The notes under the pieces: generated by a model | Told to the model about the DNA's origin: nothing | Seen by the model: the letters and a program-made list of their open reading frames with translations, nothing else | The model's database searches: none | Shown here: positions 25,201-35,488 of the stretch, piece after piece | Position numbering within the stretch: position 1 is the stretch's first letter | How the letters are laid out: each line of letters opens with the position of its first letter | Made by a program: the position numbers and the translations under genes | From: Bimastos eiseni | Lineage: Eukaryota; Annelida; Clitellata; Crassiclitellata; Lumbricidae | Length of the DNA stretch: 64,000 nt | Assembly: GCA_959347315.1 (NCBI GenBank) | Contig: OY365811.1 | Coordinates: 30,645,865 to 30,709,864 of the forward strand | Direction: 5' to 3'

Positions 25201-25789
25201 GATTCACCTTCAAATTGCTGTAATCGGAGTCTCGTTAGTAAGTCAAACGCGTCCAGTTAGATCCATTGGAGGATGGATTCTCATCCACCAGAAGCTGAGC
25301 GACAGCCTCTCATTCGACAAGCTCTGGAATGACTACAGGAATGGGTTTGGAAATTATTCTGACAATTACTGGATGGGCCTGGAGTACGTGTGGGGAATGA
25401 TCAATGGAAAGGCAACGTACCAGCTACGCATTGAAATTCAACTGGAATCTAAGTCGTGGTATTCCGGGGAATACGACTCGTTCTCCGTGGGCGATGAAAC
25501 TGCCTATTACCCGCTGTCAACGTCGGGCTACAGCGGTGATATTAAGGACCCTTTCCAGGCACTCAATGGATATAAGTTTTCTACATCTGACCAAGACAGG
25601 ACAGGCATGTCCTGTTCATCCTCTTGCAAAGCCGGATGGTGGTACAACAGCTGCACTGGAACCAACTTCAACGGTCCCACCAATACTCAACAAATCTGTT
25701 TTGGAGTTTCGAGTGGAACTGGAACAGACAAAACCAATTCAAACCTTATGAAATTGTCCGTGGCTCGAATGATGATTAAGACCGCTTGA
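22220..25789 (+). CDS. Gene A: secreted PAN/apple + FN2-like + fibrinogen-related domain protein
   Basis: Four coding exons: 22220-22504, 23310-23340, 24243-24407, 25161-25789 (369 residues). Residues 1-19 form a signal peptide ending AVA; an in-frame ATG at 22226 aligns better with gene B. Residues 25-95 are PAN/apple-like, with spaced Cys and CNCFSYNETSQLC. A 31-nt exon (LEPDRFVGNP) leads to an FN2-like module: CSFPFTHNGQLYHRC (116-130), then C141, C146, C156. Residues 162-369 are a fibrinogen C-terminal domain: GGW (197-199), NYWMGLE (229-235), FSTSDQD (300-306, calcium-site-like), CKAGWWYNSC (316-325), and MMIK before the end. Exons 2 to 4 join at phase 1 through AG acceptors and GT donors. 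Intron 1 (phase 0) needs a GC donor, CAG|GCAAGA. FReD proteins often bind acetylated sugars; a lectin or immune role here is inference. Gene B downstream is a tandem paralogue. No expression evidence is visible. Confidence 0.85.
22505..22522 (+). promoter_or_regulatory. GC-type 5' splice site of gene A intron 1, with read-through stop
   Basis: The exon ends CAG and the intron would begin GCAAGA, the usual context of GC-AG introns. No GT donor compatible with both paralogues exists before the in-frame TAG at 22520. Retention adds ARVTL and stops, giving a PAN-only protein of 100 residues. Confidence 0.65.
23014..23155 (+). mobile_element. tRNA-derived SINE, second family (in gene A intron 1)
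   Basis: The head reads CCGGTGGCGTAGCGGT (A-box-like) and GGTCGCAGGTTCGAAGCC (B-box-like); the body includes GGGCAAGTTGCTCA. A diverged copy at 25913-26056 shares the B-box and the body word. Confidence 0.65.
23585..23750 (-). mobile_element. LINE 3' end (in gene A intron 2)
   Basis: Read on the minus strand it ends AATAAAAATTAATTGAATTG plus further TTGAA units, a typical LINE 3' tail, preceded by CCCCTGTTCTTGCTGATTAA. No coding part remains. Confidence 0.6.
24766..24848 (+). repeat. GGCGCCGAATTGTCC minisatellite in gene A intron 3
   Basis: Five tandem copies of a 15-mer GGCGCCGAATTGTCC with small changes. Far richer in CpG than its surroundings. Confidence 0.9.
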
Positions 25790-25895
25790 AAATATCCGCA
25801 AGATAATCAGAGGCTGTCCTTGGGTTACAATCAGATTTGCACTACCGTCGGATAAAAAAAGTTTTAAAATATTTCAAATTTAGCCAACCTATTCG

Positions 25896-25901
25896 ATTAA
25901 A
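25896..25901 (+). promoter_or_regulatory. Possible polyadenylation signal of gene A
   Basis: ATTAAA lies 107 bases after the stop codon of gene A. No AATAAA is closer. Confidence 0.35.
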
Positions 25902-25912
25902 GAGAACATCTA

Positions 25913-26056
25913 GAGGCACGTTCTATGCTCTGTAACCAGAGGGTCGCAGGTTCGAATTTACATCAAGTCCATGCGCAACGACGTTGGACAAATTGCTCAT
26001 CCACAACCATAGTTGTCTGTGATTAATCCACCTCATTATGGTCTCAGGGTGGTATA
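25913..26056 (+). mobile_element. tRNA-derived SINE, second family, diverged copy
   Basis: Shares AGGGTCGCAGGTTCGAA and a GG(A/G)CAA(A/G)TTGCTCA body word with the copy at 23014, and ends GTCTCAGGGTGGTATAAACG. Confidence 0.55.
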
Positions 26057-26337
26057 AACGCCAATCGACCTGAGAACTCATCATCATCATCATAATTATA
26101 TGATGCTACCTTACTTATCTTTATCTTAAAGTCTGTTAAAAGTCTTTGAACTTTGAGGTAGTAAATTAAAACAAAATTATTATTTACAAAATATGTGTTT
26201 TTCAAGATGAAGACTAATAATAAAAAAATTATTTCTCTGAGTAACATTTATTTTAATCAAAGAGTCTAGCTGCACAGAGTAAAACCCCAACAATTCGCCT
26301 TAATTGCCAGAACTTTGCTTCTCCCTCCCTTGAAAGT

Positions 26338-26520
26338 AGAGAATGGGAGTGTTTACCCTGGCACACAATGGGAATGTTAAACTTAAGGAACAATGGGAGT
26401 GCTGAACCTGTAACACAAGGGAATGTTGAACTTATAGGACGATGAGAGTGCTGAACCTGTATCACAGTGCATATGTTGAACTAATAAGACAATGGGAGTG
26501 CTGGGGCCCGTAAGACAATG
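26338..26520 (+). repeat. Tandem repeat with AATGGGAGTGCTGAACCTGT units
   Basis: Alternating AATGGGAGTG...CTG and GGGAATGTTGAACTTA segments, about 55-60 bases per period, repeated roughly three times. Confidence 0.7.
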
Positions 26521-26924
26521 TACTGCTGCAACTCAAAAGACTGGAGTAGCTCTAGGTGTAAATAAGACCACATCGCATAGTCATTCTATTCAAGAAGGGT
26601 GACAATGACTCGATCAGCGTAAAGATCATCTGCCTGGACGCGTTTTGAATACTGACACAGGGTGTGGGTGACTGGAATCCATCAGGTTGGAACAATCAGT
26701 TGCGACATTTGGAATTCTTCTTCTACGAATAAGTGTATAATAATAATAATTTTAACCTTAAAATAATGTTTAATAATATTTAACCTTAAACTGAAAGAAA
26801 TTCGAATCTTTTAGCTGCATTCAAATGCATTCGTAATGTCATGTCAGCAGCGAAAGTCGTGGATACCTGCATAAAAGAATCCATCCATCAACCAACTCAT
26901 CCATCCATCCATTCAGCAATCAAT

Positions 26925-27770
26925 CAATCAAGGATTTTTTATTGATCAAAACACAATCAATCGAACAAACAACTAAATCGTGTAACACAAAAATGAGCGG
27001 ATAATGAAAGAAAGAGACAATGGTAATGAGCAATAGGGAAGGAAAACTTATAAGGGACCAAGATCCCGCTAGTAGGGAGACCCTTATCATAGATAAGTGA
27101 CGGCGATGGAGGTGAGAGTAGATTAGATAAGGTTAATTTTTTTAAATTAACCAACTTAACTACATAATCCAGGAAAAAGTTACGTGTTAACTTGATTACA
27201 AACTAGTAAGTGTAGGACAATAATTATGTTGATGGTGTGGTCAGCGCTAACCTTCGAAGCTTTATTTTGAATCAAGATAAATTAGGCAAATTACGTATAA
27301 TTATCAAGGTGTAATTGGTTCCAGGCTGCTGGGCCAGGGGAAAGGTAATAGAGAATTGGCGGGTGTTATTTCGGGAATATTTAGGTTTATAGTTTCTGAC
27401 ATTTCTGAGGCTAAATGGGTTTAATTGAAAAAAAGTTATAAAATAAGTATAAAAGCATTGTGGGAGTAGAGGGTTTAGATGTTTATACAGGAATTCATCT
27501 AATTAGAGTAGAGTTATTTTCCTAATATTGGGTATATGTAGATGGGAGCCGATGCTGAGGGAAGAAGGACGGATGCAGTTACGATAGATGATTCTAAAGG
27601 CTCTGTTTTGAAGGAGCTGTAGTCGTTTGAGGCGAGTGGGACAATTTGACGCCCAAACCATATTGCAGTAGGTCAACTAAGGATGAGCCAGAGAGTAGTA
27701 TAAATTTTTTAATTGATTCTCAGATTGAGTGGCAGTAGGTGAGTGATGCGGGATAGGATGCCATCCATCC
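26925..27770 (-). mobile_element. 5'-truncated non-LTR retrotransposon with RT C-terminus
   Basis: Minus-strand reading, with stops, gives LYYSLAHP, LTYCNMVWASNCPTRLKRL, QLLQNRAFRIIYRNCIRPS and later YKPKYSRNNTRQF. These are the conserved C-terminal blocks of many LINE reverse transcriptases. It ends in AATAAAAAATCCTTGATTGA and a (TTGA)n tail at 26925-26940. Inactive. It sits between genes A and B. Confidence 0.8.
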
Positions 27771-27779
27771 ATCCACCCA

Positions 27780-27810
<31 letters not shown>

Positions 27811-28397
27811 GTACCTCTGTCCTTCCGTCTGTCCACCCCTCCCTCCCTACATACACCTGCCTCTCCCTCCATATATACATGCATACGTACAGATATATGT
27901 ACGTGCATACATACATTATATACATGTATAGAGTTGGTCGATAAACGACCTTTCAGGCTGCCGTCGTTGCTAGGTTGACAAAAGGGGCAGATGTGTCGCC
28001 TCGCTATCGATGTCATAAGAGTTGTTTGCTGTCTTTGAAAACAATGTCTGGTGTTTTCAATCAGTCATGGCAACTACAGAGTAATTGGAAAAGCATTTCC
28101 TGTTACTAAACAGCATTTGTCTAATGATCATCAGTTCTCTGCGGGAAGACATTAATCTTCTTCCTGATATTTGAACAAGCATGTCTGACTGCAAATCAGC
28201 GCAGATAACCTCTGTCAGTCAATATTGACTTTATCTGTGGCCAATGTTTTCAAAACCCATGGAAACAATAGATTTATTACAACGTTCCCTTTTACTGAGT
28301 TCCATGTCTTCGATCATAAGACTAGTCTCCTGTTGCTAAGACTACAAAGAGGGAGTCATAGTCTAAGACTCGATTAATGAGACTCGTAATAGGTTCA
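27771..28397. other. Upstream region of gene B
   Basis: Begins with a TA/TACA simple repeat (27778-27920, also containing CCATCC), then unique DNA up to a TATA box. The frames over the simple repeat are artefacts. Confidence 0.5.
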
Positions 28398-28405
28398 TAT
28401 AAAAG
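28398..28405 (+). promoter_or_regulatory. Candidate TATA box of gene B
   Basis: TATAAAAG lies 168 bases upstream of the gene B start codon. This would place transcription start near 28430 and give a 5' UTR of about 135 bases. Confidence 0.4.
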
Positions 28406-28565
28406 AAGAAGAAGACAATAACGAAGCAAATGTATCTGCAGTAAATTCGTTACAGCATACAGCAGCAGAAGATTAAGCGATTCAAAATTTGGCCGAAACA
28501 CGCACCGTTTACATTATTTAAGAGACTTTATTTATTACAGTTACTTTACAATAGCAGTCATATCA

Positions 28566-31500
28566 ATGTACAGCCATTTGTGTTTCCTTTTTGCAATGAC
28601 GGTGAGCTTAACTTATGCGAATGATGTTACGTACTGTCGGATGACTACTCCCCTCGGGGAAAATTTGTACGCTCCTGGAGATTCATCGAATACCATTGAA
28701 GTTGAGATGATAAGCAAGTGCGCCATCTATTGCTTCAGAAGCACCGACTGTAACAGCTTCAGCTATAACGAAACATCACAACTCTGTGCGATCATCACCA
28801 ACCAACCGAGCTTCATATTTACTGCAGACGACGCATATAGTTATCAGGCAGGCATAACAATGTTTTCTTAAGAAACGATAAGAAAACATGAGGTCATAAG
28901 CTTATTATAGATAACATGAGTTATATGACAGTCAACCTTGAAAACAGACAGTTAAGAAAAATCAGGCAGATGGGTCTAAATGTATAAAACTACTTAATTA
29001 TTCCATATGTCTACTTCTTATGAAACTAACTAAATAATTCAGTCAATATGCGTATATATAGCTCACACTCATCTGACATATTATAAGACCTCTTATTTTT
29101 TCTTGCGCGTCATCCTGTTAAAATTCCAATCGTATCGTAAGATGCAAGCTATTCATCATGAATTAAAATTTTAATGTTATAAGCATTTTTCAGCGTTATT
29201 TAACGCTTCATCAAAGAGACGCTTATTAAATTGCTTGGTATTCTTTTTGAAATTCTTTCCGTTTAAATAAAAATACATTCCTTAGCACGTCATTCTATAT
29301 AGGCCTACATGAATTTCAAGAGGCCTGTATTGATACAAGTATAGTTCCATCCCCAATTATTTTATCTCTTCCTTTTAACAATTTATTAGGCCTACAATCA
29401 CGCAGCAGCTGCTTGATTCTAGATATATGTATCGACTTGGTCGATGGAAGGTGTTTTCAAATTTCTAATAATTTACCAATTTTGTTTCTAAATCAGTTAT
29501 TTTGAAATTTTGAAATAATTGTAACTAAATGTAAATTTATTTTTTAATGTTATTTGTTTACTCTGGACAGGCCTATAATTCTTTTATCGGTTTCATGTAT
29601 GGCTAATATGGATGAAAGTATGTATGTATGTATGTATGCATTGTATATAAGTACTAATGTATCTAGATACTTAATTTAGCGCCTTTTGGTACCTCATAGA
29701 AGCGTAATAAATATGACTATTTGTTTGATGGAAACGGGTTCGTTTAAAGACAATGATATTGTTGTTAATGGCGTATTGTTGTACCTATTGATTCTGAAAT
29801 CTAAAACTGACACTTCCTCGAACGTTAGGATTTATTTTTGCGGCATGCGCCAATGAGGCAGTCAGGCAGTCAGCAACCCCTTGGTCTTTGTTCTTAGTAT
29901 TCTAAAATAGCATCCAATGAGACTTACATAGCAATTCTAAAGATAAACTGCATCACACGAATAAATATTGAGGATGAGTATTTTGTCAGTCATAGGCATG
30001 GGCCCTCCATGAATATTATGCTTAATAATGTAGTGCAAAGTTAAAATGTTCTTCAATAATTATCTAATGCTCAATTGTGAAGCCAGAAAATTAGCCTAGA
30101 CTAAATAAAATCAGTCACATACTTTCTTTCATTGTGGTTCGAAATCGTATTCTCTGAATTTATACACAGGGCCAAAAGAAAGCCAGTTGGAGAGCAATAC
30201 AGGATTGAAATCGATGTGAAATTGTTAGGTGTTAAGAAGAGTAAAAGTTCAACATCGTAATTCAAGATTTAGATTTTGTCTGACGAGTATTAGAGGCAAT
30301 CAGATCTCTCTCAGACATTGCACACTCTGCTTTTTAATTTGCGTGCATATTAAGATAAACGAAAATAACGGATCGTGTGACATTATTTCAGATGGATTCC
30401 GATCGATTTGTGGGAAATCCAGGTAGGCTTTTATTCAAAAATTGAATCAAGTTAGTTTTGACATCTTAATGCATCGTTGGTAGACTCTATAAGTGGTTGT
30501 ACGCACACGAACACTCCAGAGTGACAAGTAATGAATTATATTCAAAATTTATAATACTTAAAGATTATTGGAAAGTCACAGAACCGTTGCACATGCGTTG
30601 AGCCCAATCGAGGGATTCAAATTCACAGTTCGCAGTTGAAGCCATGTTCTGAGCTTCTGGTCTGCCCGTGTTACTCTGTAATTGATGACGACGACGACGA
30701 TGATGACGAAAGCGATGATGATTTCACTATTTTGAGACTTTATTCAAAACGTTGGTCGGCGCCGTCATGAAAGTCTTGGATTCAATAGGATTACTTGTTG
30801 TAGGAGGATATCCCGTAGTAGACGCTGAGGACTGTTCGTTTCCCTTCACTCACAATGGTCAGTTGTACCACAGATGCTTCAAGTCATTGGATGATCCGGT
30901 TGATCTGTGCGACCGATATGCATGCCTCTTACCTCATTGGCAATATGCCACGTGTCGACCACCTGTTGGTAAGTCTGCGTAACAATTGATTGTATTTTTA
31001 GGTTTTGTCTGTGATGTAATTCTTTCGACTATTCATTGTTCCAATCGATATGAATTTTACTCCATTATTTTTATTTGCTACGACTGCGATAACAACCGAG
31101 TTGTCATTTTGGAGTTGTTTATAATTTTTCTATACGAATTCTGGTGTTTCTGGATTGCCGCATGTCATCGAATCGGATTAACCGCCCAACTTCATCACAA
31201 GGTTAATAGATTTCAAGCTGAGCATTACATCACTAGGCCTATAGTCCTACATGTACGCAACTGAACATTTTTATTCGATGATAGAAGGGCGTATAATGTT
31301 CAACCACGCAATCTAAACATTGCGAAGGCCCGACTGATCGGCTTCAGATAAATCCCGATGCTATGCCTGATGCCCATCGACAAATGACAGCGCTAGTGAA
31401 TAAGCTGGTGCCCTGTCCATAACCCTCAATTTTCGCTTTAAAAATTTAGAATTTGTGATTATGATGTTGGTGAGGTCACTTTCGCTCCTGATTCGATTGG

Positions 31501-34500
31501 CCATATTCATCTATCGTTCTTATAGCTTAAATGAATGGAAGTCACTCAGTGCTTAAGGTGTAAAAAAAGAAGTGCCTAGACGCTAAGGGTGCCGTCCATA
31601 AATGACGTCACGCAATTTTTGACGATTTGACCCCTCCCCTTCTTGACACGTCGTCAAAAATGCCATGACCCCTTCAAATATGACGTCACGTCACAAGGCC
31701 CTAACTCCCGGAATGTAATGCAAATTTTCTTATAATTATCAAAAAATGTAATTGTAACTATAAAATATTTCAAATTATAATAGCAGAACAAAGAAAATTG
31801 GAGAAATTAAGTTGCTTATAATGATTACAATCTAATGCATTCCTCAAGATGAAAGACTATCAGAGTCATAATTACTGTTGTTTAATTGTGGCAATAACTA
31901 CTGCTAATTAAGTGAAACTTAATGAGTGTAAGTTTTTAATAAAATTACGTATTTGGATGTGATGCTGTGACGTCACATTTCGTCGACCCCTCTCCCCGTG
32001 TCACACATCGTGGCAAATTTTTGACCCCTCCCCTAGGCGCGTGACGTCACATATGGACGGTCCCTAGTGTCAAAGTTAAGAACTATAAGTTGCAAAGGCA
32101 GAGCACCAACATGTTAAGTCGGAGACAAATGGTTCGTGCACTATGATCCACTGTGTTCGTTAAAATAGAAGTTTTATTGGTGATATTAATGACGCTGGAA
32201 TAGAAGTTGGATGGGTGAACGAAATTCTTCCAAAACAGATGCTATTTAGATAAGCATAATGCCTACTGAAATAAAAGTTGGATCATTGAAAAGAATATTT
32301 GCCTAAATAGAAGTTGAATTGACAAAAATGGTTCTTGCTGAACAAGAAGCTGGATTTGGAGACATTATTATTATCAATCCAACTTTTATTTTATTAAATA
32401 CAATGGGCGAAAAATAGAATTTGTTATCATTCGTTAGGCTTTTTGTCCATCAACCATTATTTAGTCGTCAATTATTTGTTGGTGAAATATTTGTTGTAAT
32501 TTAAAGCGTAGGCATGCAGAGAATTGCCTTCCTTTGTGAAATTGTCGACAAAAGACCAGTGGCGCCGATATCGTTTTGAAAGTTGTGAAAATAAAGTTTG
32601 CAACGCGCGAAGTGCGAAATTTTTTCATCCTCTTTTTTCTGTTGATAATAGCGTACACCTATAGATTAATTGCACTGCTGCATGAACACTCATGGACGGC
32701 GTCCAGGCTCTGCTGGCCAAATAAGTGGCAGGACGGCGTCCAGCCTCGAAAATAAGTGCCTGGACGTCGTCCATGACCGTACAGGCACACCTTAAGCCCT
32801 GTAGTCACTCCAATTAGGTTGAAATTCACGGTAGCATCTAAGGAAAATAGGCGACATATCAGAGGGTATTTCACGGGTAAACAGTGTGACGGCCGCTTAA
32901 GTTTGTTGCTTTGGTGCGCAAGTTGTAGCCTTTCTGTGCAATGGGAGGAAACGGGTTGAAACGTGAGCCATTATATTTTCCGACCCGTGATTCTTCACAG
33001 GTTAACAACTAGTATATTGAATGTTACAAGCTGACCGCTCTAACCTATCAGCCACCGTTCCACACAATGGACATAGTAAATGTCAATGTAGACAACCTGC
33101 ATGATTATGTTTGTATTTAGTAAAATTTAATCGAGGTAATCATATCAATAGGCCTACCAAAGATCAGAGCGCACCGTCTGTCGCTGTGTAATGTCACAAG
33201 CTCAGCTTAACTTAACGGTCAACTTTCTGCGCATCTCTATGTGTCTGCTGTTTTAGACGATCGTTACCTTAACGCCAAGTTCTTGTCTGTAAGAACGCCG
33301 AACTCGTCCCGAACGTTGTGTTGCATTAATTAGAAAATTATTGCAGAAAATCACGGAATTCACGGCAGCCTTGACTTCTTGGATCTCCACAATTCCTGCT
33401 CATTCTCGACGCGTAGGCCTACATGTAGGCCTACGGTCGTTCGACCGAGAACACGCTTGCATCTCTGGAATGAACGACGTCCATGATGTTTCCGTTGTCG
33501 AGGTCAACGAAAACTTGGGCTTCATTGTGCGCTCGTTTTTATGTCCTCGTCTCTGTACTGTTCATTCATTGAAATCCTCCATTGTTTCTCTTCGTTTAAC
33601 TGACACCCAGCACATTCTTTCATCAAGTCACACAGTCGATTTTTTATTTTGAACTGAAAAACGGCAGTGTGATTACATGACAATACGACAGTTAATCACA
33701 GGAGTCGAATTTAAGTGACCACAGCCATATTAGGCACCCAATAACGTCATAGACCTACATTTTCTTAAACGAACGCTGCCGCCTAGCCAAAGAAGGACAA
33801 GTCAACTTTAGGGGTAGAGGAAATCAAAATTTGCTCTGTACCCCGTGTGCTATCTATGCCCTAACACTCTACACTCGCTATGACAAACCCCAGTTGAATT
33901 GCCTCCTTATCGAAAGACTACCTTGTTAAGTGTTTTCTTCGATCATGATCACTAGGCCACTTATTTTGTCAAACCGAAATTTAAATTTTGCTTTCGTTTT
34001 ATAGAAATCAGTTACTTCATTTGCATGATTGAGACAACATAATATAATTGCTTACTGTCCTGTATTTATTCACATAGCGTGGCGTATCTCGTATTGAGTT
34101 GTGTTCAGTTGCATTTAGGCCTACCTGATTGTGCTTCACGATATTGAACTTTCCTGTGTCGTATAACTTGCCCTAATTATAATCTTATTTCCGATTTTCA
34201 ACTGACACACCGCAGCATTATATCAGACGTAGTAGGCCTATGAGCGGATAACCAAATGTTACCACATGAGTCAGATCTTCTGTACGGACGCCATGCAAGG
34301 CGCCCATTATGTCCTATATATAATCTAACCAATGAATCTAAGAACTAACCAACTTAATGGCGGTTGTGGGAATTAATTTTTATTCCCATTGCTCTTTACG
34401 CCAATTATTTATTCATTTCTCTACGCCCTCCATAGTACTGAGTGGGGCCTAATATGCTTTTGTGTACACTTTTTTGTTGCTCTATAAGCTATTATGATGC

Positions 34501-35207
34501 GCCATATTCTTTTGAATGGTATTTTTCTCTTGAAACGTCTTGTAGATTTTGTGGCACTTGAATTCGACCTGATAATTACTGCGCACAATAACTCGGATCT
34601 TATGATCTCCCTGTTGGCGGAAACGTTTCCAACGAGGTCCATAGGTGGCTGGATCGTCATTCATCAGAAGTTGGACGACAACCTTTCGTTCAACAGGACC
34701 TGGAGTGACTACAGGAATGGGTTCGGCAATCTGCCTGGCAATTACTGGATGGGTCTGGAGAATGTTCGTGGAGTGATCTCTGTAGGAACGTTCCGGCTAC
34801 GGGTCGAAGTCATGCTGGAATCTAGACTCTGGTTTTCGGCGGAATACGATTCGTTCTCCTTGGGAGATGAAACCACCTATTATCAGCTGTCAACATCTGG
34901 CTACAGCGGTGATATTGAGGATCCTTTTCAGGCGCTCAATGAAAAGAGATTTTCGACGCCTGACCAAGAAAGCACGGGCGCCATTTCTTGTGCGTCCATG
35001 TGCAAAGCCGGATGGTGGTACAACGGCTGTGCCGGAACCAACTTCAACGGTCCTATCATCGGTACCGGTAGTCAGCAAACCTGTTTTGGGGTTTCGGGTG
35101 GAAATGGTCCCACTGCTGCAGTTGGAAGCAAAGTCCAAAAGTTGTCAGCAGCTCGCATGATGATCAAGGTCGGTTCAGTAAATACTGAAGCAGAAGCTCT
35201 ACAATGA
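28566..35207 (+). CDS. Gene B: tandem paralogue of gene A (PAN/apple + FN2-like + FReD)
   Basis: Exons 28566-28847, 30392-30422, 30804-30968 and 34546-35207 encode 379 residues. Exons 2 and 3 have exactly the lengths of gene A (31 and 165 nt), with identical phases. Signal peptide 1-18 (ends LTYA); PAN-like domain with CNSFSYNETSQLC; microexon MDSDRFVGNP; FN2-like module CSFPFTHNGQLYHRC with C, C, C spaced as in A; FReD with SIGGW, NYWMGLE, FSTPDQE and CKAGWWYNGC. The calcium-site-like motif has Glu where A has Asp. The C-terminus extends 11 residues past MMIK (VGSVNTEAEAL and Q). The 30-odd residues before SIGGW differ strongly from A although flanking blocks are well kept. Intron 1 again needs a GC donor (CAG|GCAGGC). 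Intron 3 is long (3.6 kb) and filled with repeats. Function is inferred as for A: secreted, probably carbohydrate or particle binding. Confidence 0.85.
28848..28871 (+). promoter_or_regulatory. GC-type 5' splice site of gene B intron 1, with read-through stop
   Basis: Located exactly as in gene A: CAG|GC at phase 0. Retention adds AGITMFS and a stop. The retained residues A-(R/G)-(V/I)-T-(L/M) are similar in both genes. Confidence 0.6.
31587..32064. mobile_element. MITE with TGACGTCA-bearing terminal inverted repeats (gene B intron 3)
   Basis: The left end GGGTGCCGTCCATAAATGAC and the right end (GTCACATATGGACGGTCCC) are inverted copies. Four TGACGTCA palindromes are present or nearly so: at both ends and internally near 31680 and 31970. 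Flanks are TAA and TAG, a possible worn 3-bp duplication. It shares ends with the 995-bp element at 51428. Confidence 0.8.
32683..32785. repeat. GGACGGCGTCC cluster with inverted ends
   Basis: CATGGACGGCGTCCAGGC, a central AGGACGGCGTCCAGCC, and an inverted GCCTGGACGTCGTCCATG lie within 100 bases. Each is itself nearly palindromic, so the block can fold in several ways. Confidence 0.7.
33030..33066 (-). mobile_element. SINE head fragment
   Basis: On the minus strand it reads GGAACGGTGGCTGATAGGTT then AGAGCGGTC, the A-box region of the first SINE family, without the body. Confidence 0.5.
33655..33885 (+). repeat. Dispersed repeat family, copy 1 (GGAGTCGAATTTAA...)
   Basis: Shares ACAGGAGTCGAATTTAA, CGAACGCTGCC(G/C)CC, AAAGAAGGA and CTTTAGGGGT, in the same order, with 45405-45580. 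Partial copies lie at 34205-34335 and 55895-55985. About 155 bp; no tRNA boxes recognised. Confidence 0.65.
34205..34335 (+). repeat. Dispersed repeat family, copy 2 (partial)
   Basis: Keeps ACACCGCAG, GCCATGCAAGGCGCCCATTA and TATATAATCTAA, matching the 45405 and 55895 copies. Located in gene B intron 3 just upstream of the FReD exon. Confidence 0.55.
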
Positions 35208-35462
35208 CAACTCATTCACTGCGGAGTTCACTTCTAAGAATCGAAATACTACACGGATTGCACATCAGTGATCAGACGAGATAGACTAAAACACTACAAA
35301 ATAATTTTTAAACTATAGGTTTTGCTTTTGGGCATTTTATTTATGACTGTTTGGACTGTTATGTTCTAATTTCTAGCTTCTAAGCCAGTAAACATACGAA
35401 CTCTTTGCTTCCTCTGCTAGATTCCTTGATATAAGCCTACACTGCTATTGGCGTTGTTAATT

Positions 35463-35488
35463 AATAAATATAATTACCTAAAAATAAA
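35463..35488 (+). promoter_or_regulatory. Polyadenylation signals of gene B
   Basis: Two AATAAA hexamers (35463 and 35483) about 255-280 bases after the gene B stop, a plausible 3' UTR end. Confidence 0.55.
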
